Shown: positions 8,393 to 17,794, counted from the stretch's first letter. The stretch is DNA of 41,282 bases from Treponema sp. (GCA_009782955.1 WRIB01000022.1:1-41282), one strand, 5' to 3'. A program made the numbers and translations. Notes: generated from the letters alone by a model not told the origin.

Positions 8393-8427
8393 TACTGCAA
8401 CAAAAACATTAATGAGAGGCCGGAACT

Positions 8428-10044
8428 ATGGCAGATGATATGAATCGTGTTACTAATCCTGTCCTTACAGGGTTCCATCCGGATCCGTCAATTTTACGGG
8501 TTGGTGAATGGTTTTATCTTGCAAACTCAACTTTTGAATGGTATCCGGGCGTGGAACTTCACCGGTCCAGGGATCTTGCAAATTGGGAATCTTTGCCCTC
8601 TCCCTTAAATGAAAAACGGCTTCTTGATATGGAAGGAGAACGGAGTTCATGCGGGATATGGGCGCCTTGTTTAAGTTATTCCGATAATCTTTTTTGGCTC
8701 ATTTATACCAATGTGCGGAGCTGGAATGCCGGTCCCTGGAAAGATTGTCCCAATTTTCTTACTACAGCTCCTTCGATAGAAGGCCCCTGGTCAGATCAGG
8801 TATTTTTAACCTGTTCCGGCTTTGACCCGTCCCTGTTCCATGATGACGATGGTAAAAAATGGCTGGTCAGCATGGAATGGGATTACCGTCAAAAGACCGT
8901 TCCCGAAGGATACCAATTTACAGGGATACTTCTTCAGGAATATAGTCCTGCCGAAAAAAAATTAGTTGGCGCTGTACGGAAAATTTTTAAGGGTACATCA
9001 ATTATGTGTGTAGAAGGCCCTCATCTTTACAAGCGCAACGGATGGTATTACCTGCTTACTGCAGAAGGAGGAACATGCTACGGACATGCCGCTACTCTGG
9101 CACGGTCACGTTCCATTGAAGGCCCATACGAGGTACATCCTTCCAATCCGCTTATTAGTTCCCGGGACAAACCGGAACAATATCTGCAAAAAGCCGGTCA
9201 TGCCAGTTGGTGCGAAACTCCCGACGGCAGGTATTATCTTGCCTATCTTTGCGGACGGCCATTGCCGGGAACAAAGCATTGTGTTTTGGGCAGAGAGACG
9301 TCCATATCGGAAATGGTTTGGCATGATGATTGGCCATACATAAAAGGAGAAGAAGGAACACGGCAGAATCATCCAACCAACACATTTGAAACACCGGTAA
9401 ACCTTAATGAACCCGTTTCTGCAGACAAGAGCAAGATATATACTTTTAACAGCCCGGCCATACATAGTGATTTTAAAACCCTGCGTACACCTATGGATCC
9501 CCATAGTTTTTCTCTTGGTTCCAGACCCGGTTATCTCAGGCTTCGGGGGGGCCAGTCTCCTATCTCGACATACGGTCAAACTCTTCTTGCCCGCCGGCAG
9601 CAGGACTTTTCTTTTACAGCCGAAACCTGCCTGGAATTTTCCCCGCAAAGCTTTCAGGAACTGGCCGGACTTTGCTGGCGCTATGATGAACGGAACCAAT
9701 ATCTTTTCGCTCTGACTCATAACGAAAGCAGGAATGAAAACAAGGGCCGTGTATTATCTATTCTCTCGATGACAGCAGGCCAGTTTTTACATGAAGAAGG
9801 TCCTACTGTACCTGAAGGGCCGCTTTATCTTCGCCTTACTGTACGTGAACAACAGGGGAGTTTTAGTTATTCCACTGACGGTAAAACATATACCAATGCC
9901 GGTTCGGCGCTTGACAGTACTGTCCTTTCCGACGAGTTTGATTTTTTAGGGTTTACGGGAGCTTTTATAGGAATGTTCTGTGTGGACACGGCCATGTATA
10001 AGGCTGTTGCAGATTTCAAGTATTTTTCATATACACCTGAATAA
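8428..10044 (+). CDS. GH43 family beta-xylosidase / alpha-L-arabinofuranosidase-like enzyme
   Basis: The 538-residue protein has no signal peptide, so it should act in the cytoplasm on imported oligosaccharides. The GH43 catalytic triad fits well: Asp19 in FHPDPS (general base), Asp133 in GFDPSLF (pKa modulator) and Glu196 in CVEGPHLY (general acid). A C-terminal beta-sandwich of about 200 residues follows the five-bladed propeller. This two-domain architecture is typical of subfamily 11 beta-xylosidases. It is the last gene of the importer operon, 35 bases after the permease. Start ATG 8428 has GAGG upstream; an ATG four codons on is also possible. Confidence 0.9.
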   Translation: MADDMNRVTNPVLTGFHPDPSILRVGEWFYLANSTFEWYPGVELHRSRDLANWESLPSPLNEKRLLDMEGERSSCGIWAPCLSYSDNLFWLIYTNVRSWNAGPWKDCPNFLTTAPSIEGPWSDQVFLTCSGFDPSLFHDDDGKKWLVSMEWDYRQKTVPEGYQFTGILLQEYSPAEKKLVGAVRKIFKGTSIMCVEGPHLYKRNGWYYLLTAEGGTCYGHAATLARSRSIEGPYEVHPSNPLISSRDKPEQYLQKAGHASWCETPDGRYYLAYLCGRPLPGTKHCVLGRETSISEMVWHDDWPYIKGEEGTRQNHPTNTFETPVNLNEPVSADKSKIYTFNSPAIHSDFKTLRTPMDPHSFSLGSRPGYLRLRGGQSPISTYGQTLLARRQQDFSFTAETCLEFSPQSFQELAGLCWRYDERNQYLFALTHNESRNENKGRVLSILSMTAGQFLHEEGPTVPEGPLYLRLTVREQQGSFSYSTDGKTYTNAGSALDSTVLSDEFDFLGFTGAFIGMFCVDTAMYKAVADFKYFSYTPE

Positions 10045-10080
10045 ACTTTAATTACGACCAGATTACCGGGAGTGCCCTTG

Positions 10081-10102
10081 TACCATCCGAAAATTCATGG
10101 TA
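10081..10102 (+). promoter_or_regulatory. Dyad upstream of the PRPP synthetase gene
   Basis: TACCAT (10081-10086) and ATGGTA (10097-10102) form an inverted repeat around a 10-base spacer, 13 bases before the start codon. It could be an operator or a hairpin that affects translation. Chance occurrence is quite possible. Confidence 0.2.
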
Positions 10103-10115
10103 TTCTGTAAACGGT

Positions 10116-11213
10116 ATGAATGAATTTGTCATCACCGCTACCAGGACAATGAAGTCCTACGCTGCCGGAGTAGCGGAAATTGTGGCAAAATACCCCAGTT
10201 TTGGTGCTTTTTCTTCTTCCATAAACGGTATTGATCTACTCACCACAGATTGTTTTGCAGACGGCGAAAAAGAAGTAGTCGTCAGTTCTTCCATACGGGG
10301 AAAGGATGTTTTTCTTTTTGCAAGCTGTGCAAGAAATGAGGCAGGGCTTAATGTAGATGAAGCTAAAATAGAATTGTATCATTCGGTGGATGCCATAAAA
10401 AGAGCCCAGGCTGCACAAATTATTGTTTTTGAACCGTATATGTCCTGTTCCCGGTCCGACCGCACAACACGGCGGAGTTCTGTAGGGCTTTGGGGTCACC
10501 TGAAAATTCTTTCCAGCCTGGGTGCCAAGCACTTTGTTACATACCAGCTCCACTCGGATAAATCCCAGGCTATGGTCGATCCCACCCGTTGTGTAATAGA
10601 TGATATTCCTGCCATTTCTTTGCTTAAACTGCGGCTTTGTGATGTATATATAAAGAATCTGGAAACCTTAAACGGCAAAGTTCGGGATACCTGGGCTTTT
10701 TGTTCGGTTGATGCCGGCGGAGAAAAACTTGCCCGCCGTTTTGCCAATTCTTTTGGCGTACCCCTGGTCGTTGCCCATAAACAACGGGATTATTCCAGGC
10801 AAAATTCTGTTGAGTGTATCAACATACTTTCGGCCGAGCCAATAGAAGGTAAAGTAATTTGGATAGTAGATGATATGATTGATACAGCCGGGTCTGTGGT
10901 TACTCTGATTCAAACCCTGTCACGTATGAAGCCTAAAGAAATCAACCTAATGGCGATTCATCCGGTTTTTTCGCCACCTGTTGCCGAACGGTTAAACAGA
11001 CTTTCGGAAGAAAAACTCCTTGGTCATATTATAGTTACAGATACGGTGGACTGTTCTGGCAATAAAGATATAGTTGGCTTGGAAGTCGTCCCTTCAGCAG
11101 GGCTTTCTGCCAAGGTGATCAGGACTATTGCCAGTAACGGTTCAATGGCTAAATTACTAAACGATTATTCTGCCGAAGAGTACCTTAGTTCCCCCAATTT
11201 GTTTAATTCATAA
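10116..11213 (+). CDS. Ribose-phosphate pyrophosphokinase, divergent form
   Basis: The 365-residue protein belongs to the PRPP synthetase family, which makes phosphoribosyl pyrophosphate from ribose-5-phosphate and ATP. The PRPP-binding loop VDDMIDTAGS is at residues 251-260 and FADGE at 47-51. Segments that are normally well conserved are altered: YMSCSRSDR (108-116) stands where YFGYARQDR is usual, and QLHSDKSQ stands for the DLH block. It is about 50 residues longer than E. coli Prs (315). It stands alone, 71 bases after the GH43 gene and 157 before fucU. No good Shine-Dalgarno is seen. It may be the cell's own synthetase or a paralogue with a different substrate. Confidence 0.8.
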   Translation: MNEFVITATRTMKSYAAGVAEIVAKYPSFGAFSSSINGIDLLTTDCFADGEKEVVVSSSIRGKDVFLFASCARNEAGLNVDEAKIELYHSVDAIKRAQAAQIIVFEPYMSCSRSDRTTRRSSVGLWGHLKILSSLGAKHFVTYQLHSDKSQAMVDPTRCVIDDIPAISLLKLRLCDVYIKNLETLNGKVRDTWAFCSVDAGGEKLARRFANSFGVPLVVAHKQRDYSRQNSVECINILSAEPIEGKVIWIVDDMIDTAGSVVTLIQTLSRMKPKEINLMAIHPVFSPPVAERLNRLSEEKLLGHIIVTDTVDCSGNKDIVGLEVVPSAGLSAKVIRTIASNGSMAKLLNDYSAEEYLSSPNLFNS

Positions 11214-11250
11214 AAATTTTACGTAAAAAAAGCCCAAAAAACAAAAAAAA

Positions 11251-11264
11251 TGTAATCGTTTGCA
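11251..11264 (+). promoter_or_regulatory. LacI-family operator upstream of fucU
   Basis: TGTAATCGTTTGCA fits the LacI/CcpA-family consensus TGnAAnCGnTTnCA. It is flanked by A8 on the left and T7 on the right, which extends the dyad. It lies 8 bases upstream of the -35 box of the fucU promoter. A second site with the same core lies at 11802-11827. The regulator encoded at 11840 is the natural candidate. Confidence 0.7.
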
Positions 11265-11272
11265 TTTTTTTC

Positions 11273-11301
11273 TTGACAAACCGGAAAAAGTAACGGATTA
11301 T
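11273..11301 (+). promoter_or_regulatory. Promoter of the fuc operon
   Basis: A perfect -35 TTGACA (11273-11278) is followed after 17 bases by GATTAT (11296-11301, 4 of 6 matches). The start site would be about 60 bases upstream of fucU, whose Shine-Dalgarno is AGGAGG. Confidence 0.65.
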
Positions 11302-11370
11302 TGAATTAACCTGAAACCATTTTAAAACTTTAGTTTTTGATGATGGCTCAACCAATTTTTAGGAGGTAAT

Positions 11371-11802
11371 ATGCTAATTGGTATTGATCCTGTTATTAGT
11401 CCGGATTTATTGGATGTGCTGTTTCGCATGGGTCATGGTGATGAATTAGTGCTGGCAGATGCCTTTTTTCCCGGTAATACTTTCAATTCAAGGGTTGTAA
11501 GAGCAGATGGAATCCGTGTTCCGGCGCTTTTACAGGGAATTTTGGCATTAATTAACCTTGATTCCTATGTTCCCAACCCTGTAATCATGATGGCGCCGGT
11601 TCCCGGAGACAGCCTTGATCCGGAAACGGAAAAATCCTTCCGGGGTGCTATAGATAAATACTGGCCCGAAACTCCGGCAATTGAACATATGGAGCGTTTT
11701 GCTTTTTATGAAAGGTGTAAAAAGGCCTATGCAATTGTAATGACCGGGGAAACGGTAAAATACGGAAATATAATACTAAAGAAGGGGGTAATTCCGGTAT
11801 AA
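11371..11802 (+). CDS. fucU: L-fucose mutarotase, RbsD/FucU family
   Basis: The 143-residue protein interconverts the alpha and beta forms of L-fucose. MLIGIDPVISPDLLDVLFRM followed by GHGDELVLADA is the typical N-terminus of FucU, with the catalytic His in GHGDE. Length and the C-terminal block ERCKKAYAIVMTGE followed by YGNIILKKG also fit FucU better than RbsD. It is the first gene of the operon with a regulator, isomerase, kinase and ABC importer. AGGAGG lies 5 bases upstream of the start. Its stop codon touches the palindrome at 11802. Confidence 0.9.
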   Translation: MLIGIDPVISPDLLDVLFRMGHGDELVLADAFFPGNTFNSRVVRADGIRVPALLQGILALINLDSYVPNPVIMMAPVPGDSLDPETEKSFRGAIDKYWPETPAIEHMERFAFYERCKKAYAIVMTGETVKYGNIILKKGVIPV

Positions 11803-11827
11803 AACCATGTAAACGTTTACATGGTTT
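11802..11827 (+). promoter_or_regulatory. Perfect 26-bp palindrome, LacI-family operator
   Basis: AAACCATGTAAAC (11802-11814) is followed by its exact reverse complement (11815-11827). The core ATGTAAACGTTTACAT matches the LacI/CcpA-family operator consensus and shares TGTAA.CG.TT.CA with the site at 11251. It starts on the last base of the fucU stop codon and ends 12 bases before the regulator gene, so it probably mediates autoregulation or roadblock control. It lacks a T run and is unlikely to be an intrinsic terminator. Confidence 0.8.
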
Positions 11828-11839
11828 AAGGTCTGTGAT

Positions 11840-12883
11840 ATGAGTACAACAATAAAAGATGTGGCATATAAAGCAGGAGTTTCTACAGCTACCGTCTCAA
11901 GAGTATTATCAGGATATTCAACTGACCCCATAGGAGGGGTTTTTCGCCCTGTAGCGGAAAAAACACGGCTGCGTGTGATAGATGCCGCTAACAACCTGGG
12001 TTACAGGCTGAACTATACCGCTCGTGGACTAAAAACACAGTCAACCATGACGGTAGCTGTGGTTTTGCCGGAATTGTCCAATGACTTTTTTATGGATGTT
12101 GCAGAAGGGATTGAACAGGAATTGAATATATGCGGTTACACTATGCTTATTGCATCTTCGCTCAATTCAGTGGAAGAGGAAAAAAAGCGGGTTCTGATGC
12201 TGGCTGACCGTATGGTAGACGGCATGATAATTACTCCTTCGGGTACCCTGGGAGATCATATTCAGGCATTAGCCGATCGGGGAATGCCTATGGTTATGGT
12301 TGACAGAATTGTCGAAGGAACCAGCCTGGATGCGGTTACATCAGATAACGAAGGAGGAACTTTTCAGCTAACCAAAGCTTTGTTGTCGGACGGTTTTACA
12401 AGAATTGCCTTTGTCGGAGGGGAAATTACATATTCAACGGCAAGAGAACGGCTTTCGGGATTCAGCAGGGCATTGGCGGAAGCAGGAATAAAATTTGATC
12501 CTTCTCTTCTGTGTCTTGGCGGTATGGAGATGCATGACGGGTATGAGCATATGAAAAATCTGCTGCAAAAACCCAATCCGCCGGAAGCTATGGTAGCAGT
12601 AAACCTGCTGGTACATCTCGGGATTGAACGCTGCCTTTTGGATATGAAGGCAAAATACCCGGTAATTGCAGGTTTTGACGAAGCCTGGTTTTCCCCTTTT
12701 TTGCCGGCTTGCCGTTACACAGCAGCCCAGGATGCTGTCGGTATGGGGCGGCGTGCAGGACAACGGATTATCGAAAAGATACGGAAAAAAAGGGCGGGAA
12801 ACGGAACCGGTACAGAAAATTCCGAAGAAAGGATCATTCGGCTTCCGGTAAAGATTAACCGTACAGTTCCGGTTATGCGGTAG
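11840..12883 (+). CDS. LacI-family transcriptional regulator of the fucose operon
   Basis: The 347-residue protein has a LacI helix-turn-helix at residues 4-24 (IKDVAYKAGVSTATVSRVLS) and a periplasmic-binding-protein-like effector domain from about 70 to 335. Between SRVLSG and RPVAEKTR there are about 10 residues (YSTDPIGGVF) where the family usually has 2-4, so the DNA-binding domain carries a small insertion. Two LacI-type operators lie beside it, one overlapping its leader, so it probably controls fucU and itself. The effector is probably L-fucose or a phosphorylated intermediate (inference). The start ATG 11840 lacks a strong Shine-Dalgarno. Confidence 0.9.
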   Translation: MSTTIKDVAYKAGVSTATVSRVLSGYSTDPIGGVFRPVAEKTRLRVIDAANNLGYRLNYTARGLKTQSTMTVAVVLPELSNDFFMDVAEGIEQELNICGYTMLIASSLNSVEEEKKRVLMLADRMVDGMIITPSGTLGDHIQALADRGMPMVMVDRIVEGTSLDAVTSDNEGGTFQLTKALLSDGFTRIAFVGGEITYSTARERLSGFSRALAEAGIKFDPSLLCLGGMEMHDGYEHMKNLLQKPNPPEAMVAVNLLVHLGIERCLLDMKAKYPVIAGFDEAWFSPFLPACRYTAAQDAVGMGRRAGQRIIEKIRKKRAGNGTGTENSEERIIRLPVKINRTVPVMR

Positions 12884-12936
12884 TAGAATTTTATGAAATT
12901 GTATTTTGAAATAATTATTATTTATGGAGGATGATT

Positions 12937-14730
12937 ATGGCAAAAAATCGTTATCGGGGAGCATATCCAAAAATCGGAATCAGGCCGACAATTGACGCGC
13001 GCAGAGGGCCGCTTAAAGTAAGGGAATCTTTGGAAGACCAGACCATGAACATGGCAAAAGCTGCCAAAGACCTGTTTGAAAAAAACTTGCGCTATTCCAA
13101 TGGAGAAAAAGTAGAAGTAATAATTGCCGATACAACCATAGGCCGGGTTGCAGAAGCTGCTGCCTGCAGTGACAAATTCCGCAGGGAAGGCGTTGACATT
13201 ACCTTAACTGTAACTCCCTGCTGGTGCTATGGCTCTGAAACCATGGATATGGATCCCTCCACCATTAAAGGCGTTTGGGGGTTTAACGGTACGGAAAGGC
13301 CCGGCGCTGTGTACCTGGCATCTGTACTGGCTGCCCATGCACAGAAAGGTCTTCCCGCTTTTGGCATTTATGGTCATGACGTGCAGAATGCCGACGACAA
13401 GGGAATCCCCGAAGATGTTCAGGAAAAACTCCTCCGTTTTGGCCGGGCAGCAGTAGCCGCCGCCACGATGAGGGGAAAAAGTTATTTGCAGATTGGTTCG
13501 ATATGTATGGGTATTGCCGGTTCGATTATCAACCCTGAATTCTTCGAAGAGTACCTTGGAATGCGTGTGGAAAGCGTGGATGAAGTTGAAGTTATCCGCC
13601 GTATGGAAAACGGAATCTACGACGAAAAAGAATACCAAAAAGCTCTTGCATGGACAAAACAATACTGTAAAGAAGGGTTTGATAAAAACCCGCCCGAACT
13701 TCAGAGATCCAGAGCCGAACAGGATAAGGCCTGGGAATTTGTTGTTAAGATGATGTGTATCATCAAAGATCTCTTTAACGGTAATCCCAATCTTAAAGAG
13801 GAATTTGCAGAAGAAATGGCCGGGCACAACGCCATAGCCGGCGGTTTCCAGGGCCAGCGGCAATGGACTGATTTTTATCCCAACTGTGATTTTCCTGAAT
13901 CCTTGCTCAACACTTCCTTTGACTGGGAAGGCGCCCGTGAACCGTATATTCTGTCAACAGAAAACGATACCTTAAATGCCGTTGGAATGCTTTTTGGGAA
14001 ACTACTTACCGGAACAGCCCAGATATTTTCTGATGTCAGAACCTACTGGAGCCCTGAAGCGGTTAAACGTGCGACAGGTTATGATCTTGCCGGTGTTGCA
14101 AAAGAAGCAGGTGGGTTTCTCCATTTAATCAATTCCGGTGCATCCTGTATTGATGCAAGCGGAGAAATGAAAAACTCAAACGGAAAAGGTATTATGAAGC
14201 CTTTCTGGGAAGTATCTGAAGCAGACCAAAAAGCATGTCTTGATGCTACCACATGGAATGCGGCGGACTTCGGCTATTTCCGGGGCGGAGGTTTTTCTTC
14301 AAGATTTCTGACACGTGCAGAAATGCCGGTAACAATGAGCCGAATTAACATTGTAAAAGGTCTGGGGCCCGTGATCCAGATTGCCGAAGGATGGACGGTT
14401 AACCTACCAGATAATATTTCAGATATATTATGGAAACGTACTGACTATACATGGCCCTGTACATGGTTTGCTCCAAGGGTAACCGGGAAAGGCGCTTTTA
14501 AGACAGCTTACGATGTTATGAACAACTGGGGGGCCAACCATGGTTCCATTTCTTACGGACATATTGGTGCAGATTTAATTTCTCTTTGTTCAATATTGCG
14601 AATTCCTGTATGTATGCATAACGTACCGGAAGATCAAATCTTCCGGCCCAGTTTCTGGAATGCATTCGGAATGGACAAGGAAGCGGCAGATTACCGGGCT
14701 TGCTCTGTATTGGGACCGGCGTATAAATAA
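12937..14730 (+). CDS. fucI: L-fucose isomerase
   Basis: The start ATG 12937 is chosen because GGAGG lies 6 bases upstream; the ATG at 12931 abuts the Shine-Dalgarno. The 597-residue protein converts L-fucose to L-fuculose (and usually D-arabinose to D-ribulose) with a Mn ion. The metal ligands known from E. coli FucI (Glu337, Asp361, His528) fit Glu342 in STEND, Asp366 in FSDVRTYW and His535 in ANHG. The protein is nearly the same length as E. coli FucI (591) and is collinear through most of its length. It follows the regulator by 53 bases and precedes an FGGY kinase. Confidence 0.96.
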   Translation: MAKNRYRGAYPKIGIRPTIDARRGPLKVRESLEDQTMNMAKAAKDLFEKNLRYSNGEKVEVIIADTTIGRVAEAAACSDKFRREGVDITLTVTPCWCYGSETMDMDPSTIKGVWGFNGTERPGAVYLASVLAAHAQKGLPAFGIYGHDVQNADDKGIPEDVQEKLLRFGRAAVAAATMRGKSYLQIGSICMGIAGSIINPEFFEEYLGMRVESVDEVEVIRRMENGIYDEKEYQKALAWTKQYCKEGFDKNPPELQRSRAEQDKAWEFVVKMMCIIKDLFNGNPNLKEEFAEEMAGHNAIAGGFQGQRQWTDFYPNCDFPESLLNTSFDWEGAREPYILSTENDTLNAVGMLFGKLLTGTAQIFSDVRTYWSPEAVKRATGYDLAGVAKEAGGFLHLINSGASCIDASGEMKNSNGKGIMKPFWEVSEADQKACLDATTWNAADFGYFRGGGFSSRFLTRAEMPVTMSRINIVKGLGPVIQIAEGWTVNLPDNISDILWKRTDYTWPCTWFAPRVTGKGAFKTAYDVMNNWGANHGSISYGHIGADLISLCSILRIPVCMHNVPEDQIFRPSFWNAFGMDKEAADYRACSVLGPAYK

Positions 14731-14746
14731 ATAATGAACGGAGGTT

Positions 14747-16261
14747 GTGAAAGACGTGGAATACGCGATTGCGGTAATTGACATAGGGATGACAAACAAA
14801 AAAGTCGCCGTTTACGACGACAATCTCCGTCAGTTGGATGCAAAGTACAAAAACTTTGAACCAAAAATGGTAAACGGTCTGGAAACACATGATCTTGAAG
14901 GCATGGAAACATGGTTTACTGTTTGTTTAAAAGATTTTGCCGGCAAGTATCCGATTAAAGCCCTTTCCGTTACTACTCATGGCGCAACCTTTGTCTGTGC
15001 AGGGAAGGATGGAAAACCCGCTCTTCCCTGTGTGTTCTACACACATGAGCCGGGAGACGATTTTCACCGGCGTTTTTACGAACAATTCGGAAAACGTGAA
15101 GACCTGCAGGCGAGAACCGGAACTCCGGCATTTAAAGCAATGATAAATCCTGCAAAAGGTTTATTGTTTGCAAAAGAACAATTTAGCGATCTGTTTAAAA
15201 ATACCGTTTCCATACTCCCCTATCCCCAATACTGGGGTCTGCGTTTTTCAGGAAAAACGGGGACGGAAAGCACATATATGGGTAACCACACCTACCTTTG
15301 GGATCATTTGAATAAAAACCTTTCTTCGGTGGCAAGGGATTTGGGAATCGCATCGCTGATTCCGGATAAATTATACAAATCCTGGGATATTCTGGGTACT
15401 ATTACCGGCGAATTTGCAGAAAAAACAGGGCTTCCCAAAGAAACCATTATTACAATGGGAATACATGATTCCAATTCAGCACTGCTTCCCCATTTTGCCA
15501 AAAAAGGAGAGCAGGGCTTTATACTTAATTCCACAGGTACATGGTGTGTGATCATGAATCCAATGGAACAGTACGGTTTTGCTCCGGATGAACTAGGTAA
15601 GGTAGTGTTCTTTAATATATCTGCTTTCGGAAAGCCGGTAAAAACGGCAATTTTTCTAGGAGGACTGGAATTTGAAACCTGGTCAAACATCATTATGAAA
15701 CACCATAACCGTACCGATGTTCCCGGATGGAATGAATCACTGTACCGCTCTATTCTAAAAGAAAAAAAGCTGTTTCTTTTGCCTGAACTAACTCCCGGTA
15801 CGGGGCAATTCCCTTCTTCAAAGGCACGGGTTGTCGAGAACGAAAACGATTTTTTGTTTGATGGTATATCAAACAATATTCCCTCTTGTTTTGCAGATTA
15901 TGAAACAGCTTTTGCATTGCTCCGTGTTTCCCTGGTAATGCAGACGCTTACGGCGCTGGAACGTGCAGGTTTACAAAAGGGTTATGAAATCTATACCGAA
16001 GGAGGGTTTCGGAAAGATCAATCATATAACAACCTGTTGTCTTCTTTTTTTCCTGACAACAATGTATTTTTAACCGACATTGCAGAAGCTACCGCTCTGG
16101 GAGCGGCTATGACTGCCAAGATGGCATTAACAGGAAAAAGTCTTTCGGATTTGGCGGCGGATTTTAAAATTGATTACCGGGAACTGGAAAAATTGGACTT
16201 TCCGGAATTAAACCTTTACCGTACAGAATGGGTAAAAAAAGCAGAAATGACGGAGAATTAG
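14747..16261 (+). CDS. fucK: FGGY-family carbohydrate kinase, probably L-fuculokinase
   Basis: The 504-residue protein has the two actin-like halves of FGGY kinases. The N-terminal phosphate loop is IDIGMTNKK (residues 11-19). YPQYWG and YMGNHTYLWD mark the sugar-binding half, and Asp241 in GIHDSNSA is the likely catalytic base. NSTGTW and TEGGFRKDQ mark the ATP-binding half. Position after fucI makes phosphorylation of L-fuculose the likely role, but family members also use L-rhamnulose or other sugars. Start is uncertain: GTG 14747 sits only 2 bases after GGAGG, and GTG 14756 sits 11 bases after it. The ABC ATPase follows after 3 bases. Confidence 0.8.
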   Translation: MKDVEYAIAVIDIGMTNKKVAVYDDNLRQLDAKYKNFEPKMVNGLETHDLEGMETWFTVCLKDFAGKYPIKALSVTTHGATFVCAGKDGKPALPCVFYTHEPGDDFHRRFYEQFGKREDLQARTGTPAFKAMINPAKGLLFAKEQFSDLFKNTVSILPYPQYWGLRFSGKTGTESTYMGNHTYLWDHLNKNLSSVARDLGIASLIPDKLYKSWDILGTITGEFAEKTGLPKETIITMGIHDSNSALLPHFAKKGEQGFILNSTGTWCVIMNPMEQYGFAPDELGKVVFFNISAFGKPVKTAIFLGGLEFETWSNIIMKHHNRTDVPGWNESLYRSILKEKKLFLLPELTPGTGQFPSSKARVVENENDFLFDGISNNIPSCFADYETAFALLRVSLVMQTLTALERAGLQKGYEIYTEGGFRKDQSYNNLLSSFFPDNNVFLTDIAEATALGAAMTAKMALTGKSLSDLAADFKIDYRELEKLDFPELNLYRTEWVKKAEMTEN

Positions 16262-16264
16262 AAT

Positions 16265-17791
16265 ATGAGTAATTTTCTTGTAGAGATGAAGGGAATTGAC
16301 AAACAGTTTCCCGGTGTAAAAGCACTTAATGATTGCAGTTTTAGGCTTAAACCCGGTGAAGTTCACGGACTTGTCGGCGAGAATGGCGCCGGAAAATCAA
16401 CGCTTATGAAAGTCCTTTCCGGAATATACAGAAAAGACAAAGGAACTATCCTTGTTAACGGGGAAGACGTTGATTTTCACAACGCCAAGCAGGCTCTGCT
16501 AAAAGGTGTCAGTATTATTCATCAGGAACTTAATCTGATGAGGCATTTAACTGCCGCACAAAATATTTTTATTGGCAGGGAGCAAAAGAAAGGAATTAAA
16601 ATTCTTGTCGATGACGGTGAAATAAACCGAAAATCTGCGGAACTTTTTAAATTAATCAATCTTAATCTTGATCCTGCAATTCAGGTTTCCAATCTGACTG
16701 TTGCCCAGCAGCAAATGATTGAAATTGCCAAAGCACTTTCCCATAATTCAGAAGTGCTTATAATGGACGAGCCGACTTCTGCTTTAAGCGAAAGTGAAAT
16801 TGAAGAACTGTTTAAGGTAATCCGGAACTTCCGCGAACAGGGTAAAGGTATTGTCTATATTTCACACCGCATGGATGAGCTGCATCAAATCTGCGATACG
16901 GTAACCGTTATGCGCGATGGCAGGTATATTGCTACAACACCTATGAAGAATATCACCACCGAACAGATTATTTCGCAAATGGTCGGAAGGGAAATCTACG
17001 AAAGCCATCATCCGCACGGAGACACAATGCAAAATGAGGTTGTTCTTGAAGCTAAAAAATTGTGCCGCGGCCGGATGGTAAAGGATGTTTCGTTTGAACT
17101 TCATAAAGGAGAAATTCTGGGTTTTGCAGGCTTGCTTGGCGCAGGCCGCACTGAAACCATGCGTCTGATATTCGGAGCAGATAAAAGAGAAAAAGGCGAA
17201 ATTTTTGTAAAAGGAAAACCCGAAAACATTAAGCATCCAAAAGATGCAGTGCGTCTTGGAATCGGCTATCTTTCCGAAGACCGCAAGCTTTTTGGCCTGG
17301 CGCTGAATATGTCGGTCAGGGCAAATACCGTTATGGCTTCGCTTGCAAAGTTTATCAATCCTTTGGGTATGGTAAATAATCAAAAGGAAAAAGAAACCAC
17401 AAAAGAATATGTTAAAAAACTAAATACCAAAACACCTTCGATTGACCAACTTGCAAAAAATCTTTCCGGCGGGAACCAGCAAAAAGTGGTTGTCGGAAAG
17501 TGGCTGGTCAGAGACTGTGATGTTTTGATTTTTGACGAGCCAACCAGGGGAATAGACGTCGGTGCAAAAAGTGAGATTTATAAACTTCTTAACGAACTTT
17601 CCGACCAGGGAAAAGCGATCATAATGATTTCTTCGGAACTGCCGGAGATACTCCGCATGAGCCACAGAATTGTAGTTATGTGCGAAGGAAAGGTAACGGC
17701 GGTTATGAAAAACGAAGACAGCACTCAGGAAAAAATAATGTACTATGCAACCCTAAGGAACAATACTACTACAAAAGGAAGTGAGGTTTAA
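16265..17791 (+). CDS. Ribose-type sugar ABC transporter ATPase (two ABC domains)
   Basis: The 508-residue protein has two fused ATPase domains as in RbsA/XylG/MglA. The first has Walker A GENGAGKST at 38-46 and Walker B VLIMDEPTSAL. The second has a degenerate Walker A (GLLGAGRTE), signature LSGGNQQK and VLIFDEPTRGID. This asymmetry is normal for the CUT2 family. It should energise uptake of a monosaccharide through the following permease and binding protein. Position in the fuc operon makes L-fucose the likely substrate (inference). It starts 3 bases after the kinase stop and ends 3 bases before the permease. Confidence 0.93.
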   Translation: MSNFLVEMKGIDKQFPGVKALNDCSFRLKPGEVHGLVGENGAGKSTLMKVLSGIYRKDKGTILVNGEDVDFHNAKQALLKGVSIIHQELNLMRHLTAAQNIFIGREQKKGIKILVDDGEINRKSAELFKLINLNLDPAIQVSNLTVAQQQMIEIAKALSHNSEVLIMDEPTSALSESEIEELFKVIRNFREQGKGIVYISHRMDELHQICDTVTVMRDGRYIATTPMKNITTEQIISQMVGREIYESHHPHGDTMQNEVVLEAKKLCRGRMVKDVSFELHKGEILGFAGLLGAGRTETMRLIFGADKREKGEIFVKGKPENIKHPKDAVRLGIGYLSEDRKLFGLALNMSVRANTVMASLAKFINPLGMVNNQKEKETTKEYVKKLNTKTPSIDQLAKNLSGGNQQKVVVGKWLVRDCDVLIFDEPTRGIDVGAKSEIYKLLNELSDQGKAIIMISSELPEILRMSHRIVVMCEGKVTAVMKNEDSTQEKIMYYATLRNNTTTKGSEV

Positions 17792-17794
17792 CCC

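Noticed and set aside
9106-9720. Antisense 204-codon frame within the GH43 gene
   Set aside because: Shadow of the real gene, with no start signal or family likeness.
11802-11827. Intrinsic terminator after fucU
   Set aside because: The perfect hairpin is not followed by T residues and its core matches a LacI-type operator.
13204-13863. Antisense frame of 219 codons within fucI
   Set aside because: It lies wholly inside a firmly identified gene, has no Shine-Dalgarno and shows no recognisable motif.
15304-15876. Antisense 190-codon frame within the kinase gene
   Set aside because: Shadow frame, with no start signal or conserved motif.
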